Origin: Candidatus Thorarchaeota archaeon
GTDB taxonomy: Archaea > Asgardarchaeota > Thorarchaeia > Thorarchaeales > Thorarchaeaceae
DNA: 20,983 nucleotides
Assembly: GCA_030638785.1 (NCBI GenBank)
Contig: DAOWDY010000071.1
Span: 1-20,983, forward strand
Direction: 5' to 3'
Shown here piece by piece: positions 6,735 through 13,497 of the stretch. Position numbers and translations under genes: made by a program. Within the stretch, counting starts at the first letter, position 1, and each line of letters starts with the position of its first letter. The notes beneath the pieces are model-generated. The model had not been told where the DNA came from. It did not search any database and worked only from the letters and a program-made list of their open reading frames with translations.

Positions 6735-8300
6735 TTACGCTACTGCCTCTGCTTCGCAGAGTTGCAGCACAGATAGGTCCGTGGTAAGGGTTACTGGTTT
6801 GGATTGAATATGATACTCGGCGGCCCTGATTTCTACGGGCGACTGTTTTAGTACCCGTAACCGTGTTGGCCCCAGAGAGTCCATATCTCGTACGATTCTG
6901 AACTCCTCGTTGACACCTCTGATGTGTTCCTCAAAGGCGTTGACAAAGGCCTCAGAATCAATCACCCCATTCACTAGAGCTGCAATGGTATAGTGCCCTC
7001 TCCCTGCAAGCTCATCGGTTTCTCCGACAACGGAGTAATCTGTTATCTCAGTACCAGTGACCTGTGTTGCATGGGCCATCGCATTCTGTACATGAGCCTC
7101 GCTGAGCTTCTCACCTGACAGATTCACAACTCTTCCCTTGCGGGCGATATTGCATATCGTATAGGGTTCAACACTGGTGAAGGTTACTAGGTCGTCCAGA
7201 CGATACCTGTAGTATCCCTGTAAGTTAGTAATGACCATCTCGTATCTCTCTCCCACCTTTACCTCTGATAGTGGAATGACAGTTGGATGTTCACTGTCTA
7301 CCTCATCCAGTGGGATGAACTCGTAATAGGTGACATGAGGTGTGAGATAGATATCTGGCTCACTAGTCAACTGTGTACCATAAAAGCCCTCGGAACCACC
7401 ATACATCTCCCATATAGTCGCATTGGGTAACATATTCTTGATCCATTTCTTGTATGGATCAGTATTCATACCTGTGGCCACGAAAAGTTTGATGTTTGGA
7501 CATAGTCCAGCAACATCCAGAGTACCATCATCACTTAGATTATCTCTGACCTTTGCCTCATACTTAGTCCCCATGTACTCCTCAAGGAGTGCAGGTCCAT
7601 ACTGCTCATTCACTCTTCTGAGCAAGGTCATATTGAGGGTCGAGATACCCATGATGGCTGTCGGATTATTCTCGACAAGGAACTTTGCATATTCCCACAT
7701 CTTCTCATCCATGTCAGAGATGTTATACACATCTGCACCAGGCTTCATCAGTCTGGCAAAGATAGGATTCTGATGTTCTGAATAGACACCTGTCGCGTAT
7801 CCTACAGGAATACCATTGATATGATCCATTACAGCAGGAGCTCCAAGAGTGACCATGTCACCCTCGACCAATTTCGTATTCTCCTTGTCTTGAGCCATGA
7901 AGGCCATAAACCCAAGCATAGAACCCTTGGACACCATCTTCAAACCAGTCTTGGTCAGGGGAAGTCGCTTTGGTTTTCCTGTGGTCCCAGAACTCTCCAC
8001 ATACCAAATCACGTCGTCTGCTGTGAGAATTTTACCCTTTGGGTTCTCATAGATTTGTTCCCAGTATTTTTTCTGTTTCGTCGAGTCCATCAATGGAACT
8101 CGCTCTCGATATTCGTCGGGTGAAGTTATTGTGTCAAAACCAAACTGGCGTCCAATGACGGTGTCCTTGTTCGCCTCTAGGCAAGACATCAATGTGGAAT
8201 CAGCCATCTCTATGGGATTATCCATAATCTCTTTGATGAGCTTCATCCTCTTCTTCACAACGACACCAATTAGTCGTCTCATTATTGACATCTGTAGCAC
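6735..8300 (-). CDS. GH3-family acyl-adenylating ligase (auxin-responsive GH3-like)
   Basis: GH3 proteins are ANL-superfamily enzymes that activate a carboxylic acid with ATP and usually conjugate it to an amino acid or amine. Visible motifs are the ATP loop ESSGTTGKPKR (residues 102-112), YGGSEGFYG (300-308), YRYRLDD (364-370) and NLSGEKLSE (393-401), in the family order. The 521-residue length is typical of prokaryotic members. GTG at 8300 is chosen because AGGAGGG lies 10 nt upstream, and a TATA-like box (read CTATACAA) lies about 45 bp upstream. ATG at 8291 is an alternative. The substrate is unknown. Archaea do not make auxin conjugates as far as known, so another acyl acid is expected. 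It stands alone with its own promoter and a terminator region downstream. Confidence 0.9.
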   Translation of the reverse strand: MLQMSIMRRLIGVVVKKRMKLIKEIMDNPIEMADSTLMSCLEANKDTVIGRQFGFDTITSPDEYRERVPLMDSTKQKKYWEQIYENPKGKILTADDVIWYVESSGTTGKPKRLPLTKTGLKMVSKGSMLGFMAFMAQDKENTKLVEGDMVTLGAPAVMDHINGIPVGYATGVYSEHQNPIFARLMKPGADVYNISDMDEKMWEYAKFLVENNPTAIMGISTLNMTLLRRVNEQYGPALLEEYMGTKYEAKVRDNLSDDGTLDVAGLCPNIKLFVATGMNTDPYKKWIKNMLPNATIWEMYGGSEGFYGTQLTSEPDIYLTPHVTYYEFIPLDEVDSEHPTVIPLSEVKVGERYEMVITNLQGYYRYRLDDLVTFTSVEPYTICNIARKGRVVNLSGEKLSEAHVQNAMAHATQVTGTEITDYSVVGETDELAGRGHYTIAALVNGVIDSEAFVNAFEEHIRGVNEEFRIVRDMDSLGPTRLRVLKQSPVEIRAAEYHIQSKPVTLTTDLSVLQLCEAEAVA

Positions 8301-8305
8301 CCCAC

Positions 8306-8351
8306 TCAGTCCCTCCTGTTTCCCTGCGATTGGGACTGACTAGTTGTATAG
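8306..8351 (-). promoter_or_regulatory. GH3 promoter with an 8-bp inverted repeat
   Basis: TCAGTCCC (8306-8313) and GGGACTGA (8332-8339) form a perfect inverted repeat with an 18-bp spacer. The inner part overlaps the AGGAGGG ribosome binding site. A TATA-like CTATACAA (- strand, 8343-8350) would place the transcript start near 8322, inside the repeat. A repressor operator is therefore more likely than an RNA hairpin. Confidence 0.35.
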
Positions 8352-8673
8352 TAAGATGGATTTGCCTAACCATAAGTATGGCCTAACATCATTGATTTTA
8401 CCGTAAACACGTACAATATTGGTACAACGAGCCATATTCCCAAATAACACCAAAAAAGCCACTATAATCCCTAAAAACCAATCTAACGCCGTTATGCTGT
8501 CTTATTATCTAGAATTTCTCAAAAACTGGTGCAGTCATCTCTGAAGAATCAACTAAAAACAATGTTCGCTCACATCAAGTGTAAGAAAAGGGTTATCGAC
8601 TTTCGAAGATAATTTCCCAGATGGCTTGAACAGATACAATTACAGTCAAACAGTACAACCACTGCGAAAACTC
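8352..8673. other. gene-free stretch between GH3 and tRNA-Thr
   Basis: About 320 bp with stops in all frames at short intervals, no recognisable protein, RNA gene or repeat. The only clear signal is the tRNA-Thr TATA-like box at its right end. Confidence 0.4.
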
Positions 8674-8680
8674 TATAATA
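8674..8680 (+). promoter_or_regulatory. TATA box of tRNA-Thr
   Basis: TATAATA lies about 27 bp upstream of the first tRNA base at 8705, the expected archaeal promoter spacing. Confidence 0.5.
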
Positions 8681-8704
8681 CTTTCAAACAGTCCCAGCCT
8701 TCAC

Positions 8705-8838
8705 GCCCCAGTGGCTTAGTGGCTATAGTCCCAGCGATTTTCACAACTACGATTTTCGTGATTCGATATCGCTGGGATGGCAAAAGCGGCTGACTTGTAA
8801 TCAGCAGGTCGCGAGTTCAACTCTCGCCTGGGGCTCCA
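8705..8838 (+). tRNA. tRNA-Thr (anticodon TGT) with a D-loop intron
   Basis: Acceptor arms GCCCCAG (8705-8711) and CTGGGGC (8828-8834), discriminator T and genome-encoded CCA (8836-8838). The anticodon arm is GCTGA-CTTGTAA-TCAGC and the T-arm is GCGAG-TTCAACT-CTCGC. The D-arm is interrupted: GCTT (8714-8717) pairs with AAGC (8784-8787), but about 58 extra bases lie between. They contain a perfect 10-bp stem TCCCAGCGAT/ATCGCTGGGA (8729-8738, 8768-8777). Removing 8726-8783 gives a standard 76-nt tRNA with an 8-base D-loop (AGTGGCTA). Exact splice points are ambiguous by one or two bases. A textbook bulge-helix-bulge is not obvious, so a relaxed motif is inferred. Confidence 0.88.
8726..8783 (+). 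other. non-canonical intron in the D-loop of tRNA-Thr
   Basis: A 58-nt insertion built on a 10-bp perfect stem. Its removal restores a normal D-arm. The borders are the choice that gives a 76-nt product. A shift of one base gives the same sequence because of flanking A residues. Confidence 0.65.
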
Positions 8839-8979
8839 TTTCTCCTTCCAAGTCCATCATTCCAAGCCATGATTCAGTGCTACGCAATAAAGTATGGAAC
8901 ACGTGTTCTAAGAAGTTACTGATCCAGAATTTCCAGTGAGAGGCGAATCAAATGAAAATAATTACTAATTATAATACAA

Positions 8980-9273
8980 TCAGACATACATCTGAACAAT
9001 GAGCCAATAGATAATCAATGATACAATTAAGCCCACAATAGCTAATGCCTGAAATGATCTCTTCTGAGTCTTATGTCGTAATCTATACATACCTGCAAAG
9101 ATACCCACGGCACCGCCCATGAAACCAATGACATGTAGAGTAGCCTCAGCAACTCTCCATTCCTGCTTTGATGCCTTCCATTTATCCCACCACATTGCGA
9201 GGAAGGCTATCAGATTGATTACGAGAACATAGACAATGGGAGTCAAGAATATGATGGAGTCAAGTGTCTGCAT
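8980..9273 (-). CDS. DUF1294-family small membrane protein
   Basis: The 97-residue protein has a hydrophobic span at 7-28, a loop with the family signature WDK (29-31), WR (39-40) and E43, a second span with GGAVG (53-57), the hallmark RHKT (66-69) and a final span at about 76-95. DUF1294 proteins are widespread in bacteria and archaea and have no established function. The start overlaps the 3' end of pgk by 14 bp on the same strand, so translation is probably coupled to PGK. The length is normal for the stand-alone form. Confidence 0.85.
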   Translation of the reverse strand: MQTLDSIIFLTPIVYVLVINLIAFLAMWWDKWKASKQEWRVAEATLHVIGFMGGAVGIFAGMYRLRHKTQKRSFQALAIVGLIVSLIIYWLIVQMYV

Positions 9274-10489
9274 CTAAATCATCCATCCTCTTTGCGGCTT
9301 CTTCTAAAGCGCGTATTACCTCCAATTTCTTTCCAGTCAAGAAATTGATTGTGGCACCACCACCGGTACTGATGTGGCTCAATTTATCTTCCTGTCCGGT
9401 CTGTATAGCTACAGCACCCATATGACCACCCCCAACAATCGTTGTACCCTTGCACTCAGCAATTGCATTTAAGATCTTGATAGTTCCAATATCAAAACCC
9501 TTTCTTTCAAAGAAACCCATTGGCCCATTTGCGAAGACAACAGCTGCTTTCTCAATCAAATCCATATACATCTCAATTGTTTCGGGTCCGATGTCAAAGA
9601 ATGGATTACCATTCATCTCACTTAGCGCACACTCAACACGTCCACCATCTCTTTCAATAGCTGCATCAGATGGTAATCTGATAATTTCTGGATATTTGTT
9701 CAGCAGAGTTTTAGCCAAATCGACTGCATTTTCGAATCCCTTGATTGGTTTGGAATATTCTTCAGGAATTGAATCACTTGCAATAAGAAATAGTGTAGCC
9801 ATAAGTCCGCCCAAGAGTGCATAATCGACACGTCCGGTTTCAAGCAATCTACTGAGGGTCTTCACCTTATCTTCAACCTTAGCACCTCCAAGGACTAGGA
9901 TCCAAGGATGCTTTTCTTCAGCAGTTGCTTCAGTCAGAATTCGAATCTCCTTCTCTACAAGTCTGCCAGCAGCTGATGGAAGGACTGTAGTGAATCCCAC
10001 CGTTGATGCCTGTGATCTATGAGCAGCACCATAAGCATCATTAACAAAAAAGTCAAAGAGATGATAAAGCTCTTGAACAAGAGCAGTTTCTGCCACCTCG
10101 TGTGGAGGTGCTTTCTTTAACTCACCTTCGAACATCCGAACATTTTCAAGAACGACAATTTCACCATCCTTAAGATTCTTGATAGCTGTCTTTGCCTTCT
10201 CACCAAAGATATCATCCACAAAAGTTGCTTTCAGACCCAATTCCTTCATTCTTTCAGTATGCTGTTTAAGGGAAATGAAGTCACTACTTCCTGGCCGTCC
10301 CTGATGTGCCATAAGTGCTACTTTGCTTTTTGATAATTCCTTTAGAGTTGGTAGACTAGCAATTATCCTCGAGTCATCAGTTATTCTTTTAGTATCAGGA
10401 TCTAATGAGCAGTTCATATCAACCCGGATTAGCACACGTTTTCCTTCATAATCTATATCATCAAGTGTCTTGAAGGGTAATTCCACCAT
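9260..10489 (-). CDS. pgk: phosphoglycerate kinase
   Basis: PGK transfers a phosphate between 1,3-bisphosphoglycerate and ADP in glycolysis and gluconeogenesis. The 409-residue protein has the expected blocks: RVDMN (22-26, normally RVDFN), AHQGRPG (61-67, normally SHLGRP), VLENVRMFEGE (113-123), VNDAYGAAHRSQAST, ILVLGGAKVEDKV, FANGPMGFFE and STGGGA (374-379, the nucleotide phosphate loop at the end of the C-terminal domain). The substitutions are those common in archaeal PGKs. ATG 10489 is preceded by a weak GGTGAT. It is divergent from the orphan gene at 10610 and overlaps the downstream DUF1294 gene by 14 bp. Confidence 0.96.
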   Translation of the reverse strand: MVELPFKTLDDIDYEGKRVLIRVDMNCSLDPDTKRITDDSRIIASLPTLKELSKSKVALMAHQGRPGSSDFISLKQHTERMKELGLKATFVDDIFGEKAKTAIKNLKDGEIVVLENVRMFEGELKKAPPHEVAETALVQELYHLFDFFVNDAYGAAHRSQASTVGFTTVLPSAAGRLVEKEIRILTEATAEEKHPWILVLGGAKVEDKVKTLSRLLETGRVDYALLGGLMATLFLIASDSIPEEYSKPIKGFENAVDLAKTLLNKYPEIIRLPSDAAIERDGGRVECALSEMNGNPFFDIGPETIEMYMDLIEKAAVVFANGPMGFFERKGFDIGTIKILNAIAECKGTTIVGGGHMGAVAIQTGQEDKLSHISTGGGATINFLTGKKLEVIRALEEAAKRMDDLDADT

Positions 10490-10580
10490 CCATCACCTTC
10501 TCAAATAACACCACTACAAGGAAATCGTCATGAATATCCTGCCCACAAAAATGTGTCTACTCAATATTGCTCATTCGGAC

Positions 10581-10588
10581 TTTAAATT
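10581..10588 (+). promoter_or_regulatory. TATA-like box of the 310-residue gene
   Basis: TTTAAATT is centred about 26 bp upstream of ATG 10610, indicating a leaderless transcript. The box is nearly self-complementary, so it could also serve pgk on the other strand with a leader of about 65 nt. Confidence 0.4.
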
Positions 10589-10609
10589 GTACAACCCTGA
10601 CTATTCTTC

Positions 10610-11542
10610 ATGAAGAAGGTACCACAATTCACGTTGAAGGTTGGGGGTGAAACCATTCTTCGCTCAGATAACACCGAAACCATCTTGCAGGAGATGGCTA
10701 GGCACATTGAATCCGAATCGGAGGCTTCTGGTGATTCTATTATGGACAAAGAGAATGAAAGGATCTTTTCTGACATGGTCTACATTGCGGGACAAATAGT
10801 TGATTGCATTTATCATGAAATTCCCACTGTTTCAAGGACTGAGATGCATCTTGAGAGCAGAAACGCATCAGGTGACAAGTATGACCATCCCATGAGAAAC
10901 ATCATCATCAAAATCGAGGGATCGGATTTGTCCAATATCCAATCTAAAGTTGAAGAGGAGCTCGAATTCAGGGAATTCATGTATAACGATGCAATATTTG
11001 AGGTCTTTGAGATAATTCATAATGGCACTCCTAGCGTTGTATTACAGATTTTACCAAGAATGCATATTCCCCTAATTGGAAATGGGCTGCACACAGAACG
11101 GATGCCTCCTGAGATTAAAGACCAGATTATTAGAGAATTAAGAAGGAGTTCAAAACATACGTACACAAAGACAGTCATTCAGAGATTCTTAAACCGCCGT
11201 TGTATGTGTGAATATCTACGGCATGCTGCAGATTTGGTAGAGATGGTCTTGACCCAAGAGGGATTTTCTGACAATGAGCTAAGGGCCGCAGAGATGTGCC
11301 TTGAGTATCTTGCTGATACTCGAGAGGGTCAGAGTCTTCTTTCACTATGGCGAAATTACGACACAATACGTACACGCTGGATAAAGCGTGATACACCAAG
11401 TAAAACATTCATCTCCCAGACATATGAGTGGTTTACAGATATCAGAAGCAGACAATGTCATCAACTCTCATCAGCCATTAGACACCAATCCTCTGCTAGT
11501 AGGAAAGAGAGCGTAATCTCAGAAGTAAATCAATTCAATTGA
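10610..11542 (+). CDS. hypothetical protein, 310 aa
   Basis: I do not recognise a family. It is soluble, with no signal peptide or membrane span. The N-terminus (FTLKVGGETILRSDN) looks like a short beta hairpin. Residues 40-130 are mixed and acidic (KVEEELEFREFMYND). About 185-260 is helical with a cluster of Cys residues (NRRCMCEYLRHAADL and later AEMCLEYLADT), which might bind metal but lacks a clear CxxC pair partner. The C-terminal 40 residues are polar and probably disordered. The leaderless-type promoter at 10581 supports the ATG chosen. It is divergent from pgk, and its last 13 bp overlap the convergent small zinc-ribbon frame at 11530. Confidence 0.65.
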   Translation: MKKVPQFTLKVGGETILRSDNTETILQEMARHIESESEASGDSIMDKENERIFSDMVYIAGQIVDCIYHEIPTVSRTEMHLESRNASGDKYDHPMRNIIIKIEGSDLSNIQSKVEEELEFREFMYNDAIFEVFEIIHNGTPSVVLQILPRMHIPLIGNGLHTERMPPEIKDQIIRELRRSSKHTYTKTVIQRFLNRRCMCEYLRHAADLVEMVLTQEGFSDNELRAAEMCLEYLADTREGQSLLSLWRNYDTIRTRWIKRDTPSKTFISQTYEWFTDIRSRQCHQLSSAIRHQSSASRKESVISEVNQFN

Positions 11543-11646
11543 TACCCACACTCGGGACATCGCGTAGCGCTAGGATGAACTTCGGTTGCACAGGCTGGGC
11601 AAATCTTAGATGTGGTTCCCTGCGCGGGCACTCTGAATCTGCCCAA
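11530..11646 (-). CDS. tiny zinc-ribbon protein, about 38 aa
   Basis: A short frame ending in TGA at 11530-11532 encodes a complete zinc ribbon: CPACATEVHPSATRCPEC, i.e. CxxC-x10-CxxC, followed by GYQLN at the C-terminus. That regular pattern is very unlikely by chance. No ATG is available. TTG at 11646 gives 38 residues and GTG at 11631 gives 33. The frame stays open upstream to a TAG near 11706, so a still earlier unusual start is possible. It overlaps the end of the convergent 310-residue gene by 13 bp. About 90 bp away, divergently, lies another protein ending in a zinc ribbon, which suggests related roles (inference). Confidence 0.5.
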   Translation of the reverse strand: MGRFRVPAQGTTSKICPACATEVHPSATRCPECGYQLN

Positions 11647-11735
11647 AAAGCGAATATTTCTAAGACTTACACGATTTATGATTGTCGTAACTGATAAAAG
11701 CTAATCTTCCGCTTTTGAAAGCTGAGAGGATTCTA

Positions 11736-12323
11736 ATGAAGTCAGGTCGTGGAAGACGCAGTCGAATAAGACGTCCTAGGATGCGTGGGAGAATAGGCTC
11801 AAGATCTTCATCAATGGGCTCAGGAAGAGGTAGCAGACCTTCTTCAATGAGTTCAGGAAGAGGTAGCAGACCTTCTTCAATGAGTTCAGGACGAGGTAGA
11901 AGGTCTTCTAGTAGAACCACATCTCGTCGAGGGGGTTTTGGGAGAAGACGTAGACCCATGTGGCGGTCGCGGGGAACGTATCCGAGACGATATAGAGCGC
12001 GGCCAATGAGTTCTGGAAGCTGTGTAGTGTGTTTCATTATTCTTGCAGTCATCATTCTTATTCAATTTGCACCATCATTCATCTTTGTATTAGCACCAGA
12101 GTATTCCTCTACAATACTCATCGCAGGTGTTGCAGTGTTCTTCATAATAGCAATCTGTTTCATCACTCAAGCTGTAATTGATGACGATGATGAGGAACCA
12201 ACGGGTGATGGAGTAACCACAAGAATTGTAGAACGTGAAACGGTTTTAGTGGTATGTCCATACTGTGGTCACAAAACTGAACAAGGTCTATCAAAATGTC
12301 AGAACTGTGATGCAGATTTGTAG
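11736..12323 (+). CDS. RG/SR-rich repeat membrane protein with C-terminal zinc ribbon
   Basis: The 195-residue protein has three parts. Residues 1-92 are extremely basic and low complexity, rich in Arg, Ser and Gly, with three 11-residue repeats of the type SSMSSGRGSRP (25-57). Two hydrophobic spans follow (about 97-119 and 126-147), then an acidic patch DDDDEE (149-154) and a zinc ribbon CPYCGHKTEQGLSKCQNC (ligands Cys174, 177, 188, 191). A hairpin of two spans would place both the Arg-rich tail and the ribbon in the cytoplasm. RG-rich tails often bind RNA, so a membrane-tethered nucleic-acid-binding protein is a reasonable guess, but no function is known. ATG 11736 has GAGAGGA 5 nt upstream. 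A TTG at 11715 would add seven residues. Confidence 0.7.
   Translation: MKSGRGRRSRIRRPRMRGRIGSRSSSMGSGRGSRPSSMSSGRGSRPSSMSSGRGRRSSSRTTSRRGGFGRRRRPMWRSRGTYPRRYRARPMSSGSCVVCFIILAVIILIQFAPSFIFVLAPEYSSTILIAGVAVFFIIAICFITQAVIDDDDEEPTGDGVTTRIVERETVLVVCPYCGHKTEQGLSKCQNCDADL
11808..11906 (+). repeat. three tandem 33-bp coding repeats
   Basis: Three in-frame 33-bp units encode SSMGSGRGSRP, SSMSSGRGSRP and SSMSSGRGRRS. Units 1 and 2 are almost identical in DNA, implying recent duplication by slippage or unequal exchange. Confidence 0.75.
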
Positions 12324-12394
12324 AAATACCTTCTCCGGATAGCATCCAGTCCAGTCAATGTAGATCACGCTCCTACTGAAAAATCAGAGAAAAA

Positions 12395-12416
12395 AATGAT
12401 GCCGCATGAGGGACTC
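12395..12416 (-). repeat. degenerate copy of the tRNA-Met 3' end
   Basis: On the - strand GAGTCCCTCATGCGGCATCA followed by TT matches the last exon of tRNA-Met (13233-13254) at 19 of 22 positions, including the T-stem, acceptor and CCA region. No other part of a tRNA precedes it. It lies just after the stop of the metallo-beta-lactamase-fold gene, so the two copies bracket that gene as direct repeats. This is the arrangement left by tRNA-targeted integration, or a tRNA 3' fragment. Confidence 0.5.
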
Positions 12417-12434
12417 CAAGGAGCAATACATGAA

Positions 12435-13157
12435 TCAAAACGACAACTTGGTAACTTGGTACTTTTTCGGAATTATGACTTCTGTTTTAGGGAGTTTTTC
12501 AGCCATTAACTTGGTGAACTCAATCATCTGCTTGTTTGTCCCATGCATACCTACAACTATCTTGGATTTGAGCCACTTTGCCATTGCGAGAGCAACTTCA
12601 GGTGCACAAGTAGGTGATGGGCTTCCAATCGGAAGAAATGCAACATGAGCCTTATGTTGTCCTAAAGCCATATACCCCGAATCTCCCGCATGAAAAACTG
12701 TAAACTTGTTCCATTTGATTTTATAGACAGTGATTGGACAGGGATGAACTCCCATTGCAGCGGTAACCGTCGCATTACCTACCTTGAAATCTGTCTTTCT
12801 CTTTTCTCCAGGATCTGCGAAAATTAGTCTATCAGTAGGAATCCTTCTCTCCAGTTCACTAGCTACAATCGGTTCTGCGAACACAGTTGCATTTGTTTTT
12901 TCAAATATTCTGAGTACATTCTTTTTGTTAAAGTGATCCCAATGCTTGTGAGTAATTAGGAGATAGTCTAAGTCTATTATTGCGTCAAAGTCTTCCTTCT
13001 TCATTGTTCCAGCAAGGTCGATTCCAACTGATCCATGCTTCGATCTCAATAAAATGCCTGCATATCCAAAATACATGAAAGCGAATTCTCTCTCCTGAAG
13101 GGATATGGAGTATAACTCATTGATTGTATCAGATATCCTTGATTCTACAGGTGTCAA
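12435..13157 (-). CDS. metallo-beta-lactamase-fold hydrolase (UlaG-like)
   Basis: About 240 residues with the metallo-beta-lactamase order of metal ligands: HKHWDH (the HxHxDH motif), an isolated His in AMGVHPCP, HAGDSGY with the bridging Asp, and a final GMHGTN. This matches the UlaG-like branch, usually annotated as a metal-dependent hydrolase of unknown substrate. The open frame extends to 13328, but that part runs through the tRNA-Met gene and cannot be coding. TTG at 13157 is chosen because GGGAG (13171-13167) lies 9 nt upstream and the residues after it (TPVESRISDTINELYS) read as real protein. The gene sits between two copies of the tRNA-Met 3' end and may have arrived with the second copy. 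Confidence 0.85.
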   Translation of the reverse strand: MTPVESRISDTINELYSISLQEREFAFMYFGYAGILLRSKHGSVGIDLAGTMKKEDFDAIIDLDYLLITHKHWDHFNKKNVLRIFEKTNATVFAEPIVASELERRIPTDRLIFADPGEKRKTDFKVGNATVTAAMGVHPCPITVYKIKWNKFTVFHAGDSGYMALGQHKAHVAFLPIGSPSPTCAPEVALAMAKWLKSKIVVGMHGTNKQMIEFTKLMAEKLPKTEVIIPKKYQVTKLSF

Positions 13158-13254
13158 TCTCAGATTCTCCCTAAAGCAGTTGCAAGTTGTAAAGTAATAA
13201 TGTAGCTTGTCATGACAGCAAGTGAAAAGAGTAATGGTGCCGCAGGAGGGATTC

Positions 13255-13284
13255 TTAGGCCCTGGGTTGGAAGTCAACCCAAGT
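13255..13284 (-). other. T-loop intron of tRNA-Met
   Basis: This 30-nt insertion carries a 7-bp perfect hairpin (TGGGTTG/CAACCCA). Its removal joins GAGGGCTC to GAATCCCTC, giving a 7-base T-loop and a perfect 5-bp T-stem. The position is non-canonical. Confidence 0.6.
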
Positions 13285-13303
13285 GAGCCCTCGACTTCGA
13301 GAT

Positions 13304-13366
13304 TTCTCATCTCGGGCCTTCGAGACATTTGACCCCATAGTTTAGGTCGAGCAAACTCGACCAGAT
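13304..13366 (-). other. anticodon-loop intron of tRNA-Met
   Basis: This 63-nt insertion lies between tRNA positions 37 and 38, the canonical archaeal site. The intron contains a second copy of TCTCGAAG that mimics the true exon, which makes a simple reading of the gene misleading. Confidence 0.75.
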
Positions 13367-13497
13367 TATGAGTCTCGCGCCCTAACCAGGCTAGGCCACT
13401 GCGGCATTAGACTCGTACCAGACTAGTGTCAGGTTGTCTGCTCGGACGTCACCGCCTGATTTCTCTATTAAAGTTACCTTTCAGAAACAAATGAAAT

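Larger units (their letters stand above)
13235..13405 (-). tRNA. tRNA-Met (anticodon CAT) with two introns
   Basis: Acceptor arms GCCGCAG and CTGCGGC, discriminator A and encoded CCA. The anticodon stem is CGAGA/TCTCG with loop CTCATAA. A 63-nt intron (13304-13366) sits at the canonical position after base 37. CTCAT of the exon pairs with ATGAG of the intron, leaving 3-nt bulges as in bulge-helix-bulge motifs. A second 30-nt intron (13255-13284) interrupts the T-loop between GAGGG-CTC and GAAT-CCCTC and forms the hairpin TGGGTTG/CAACCCA. The spliced product is 78 nt. Position 54 would be C rather than the near-universal T. The G1-C72 pair and anticodon stem indicate an elongator rather than the initiator. 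A tRNA-Ile2 reading (modified CAT) cannot be excluded. Confidence 0.85.

Noticed and set aside
13158..13328. N-terminal extension of the metallo-beta-lactamase frame up to 13328
   Set aside because: This part is the tRNA-Met gene and its introns read in an open frame. The family similarity begins only after TTG 13157, which has its own ribosome binding site.
13304..13366. Reading the first TCTCGAAG after the tRNA-Met anticodon as the true exon with an extra intron in the variable loop
   Set aside because: The later copy gives a clean 5-base variable loop and an intact T-stem with fewer introns.
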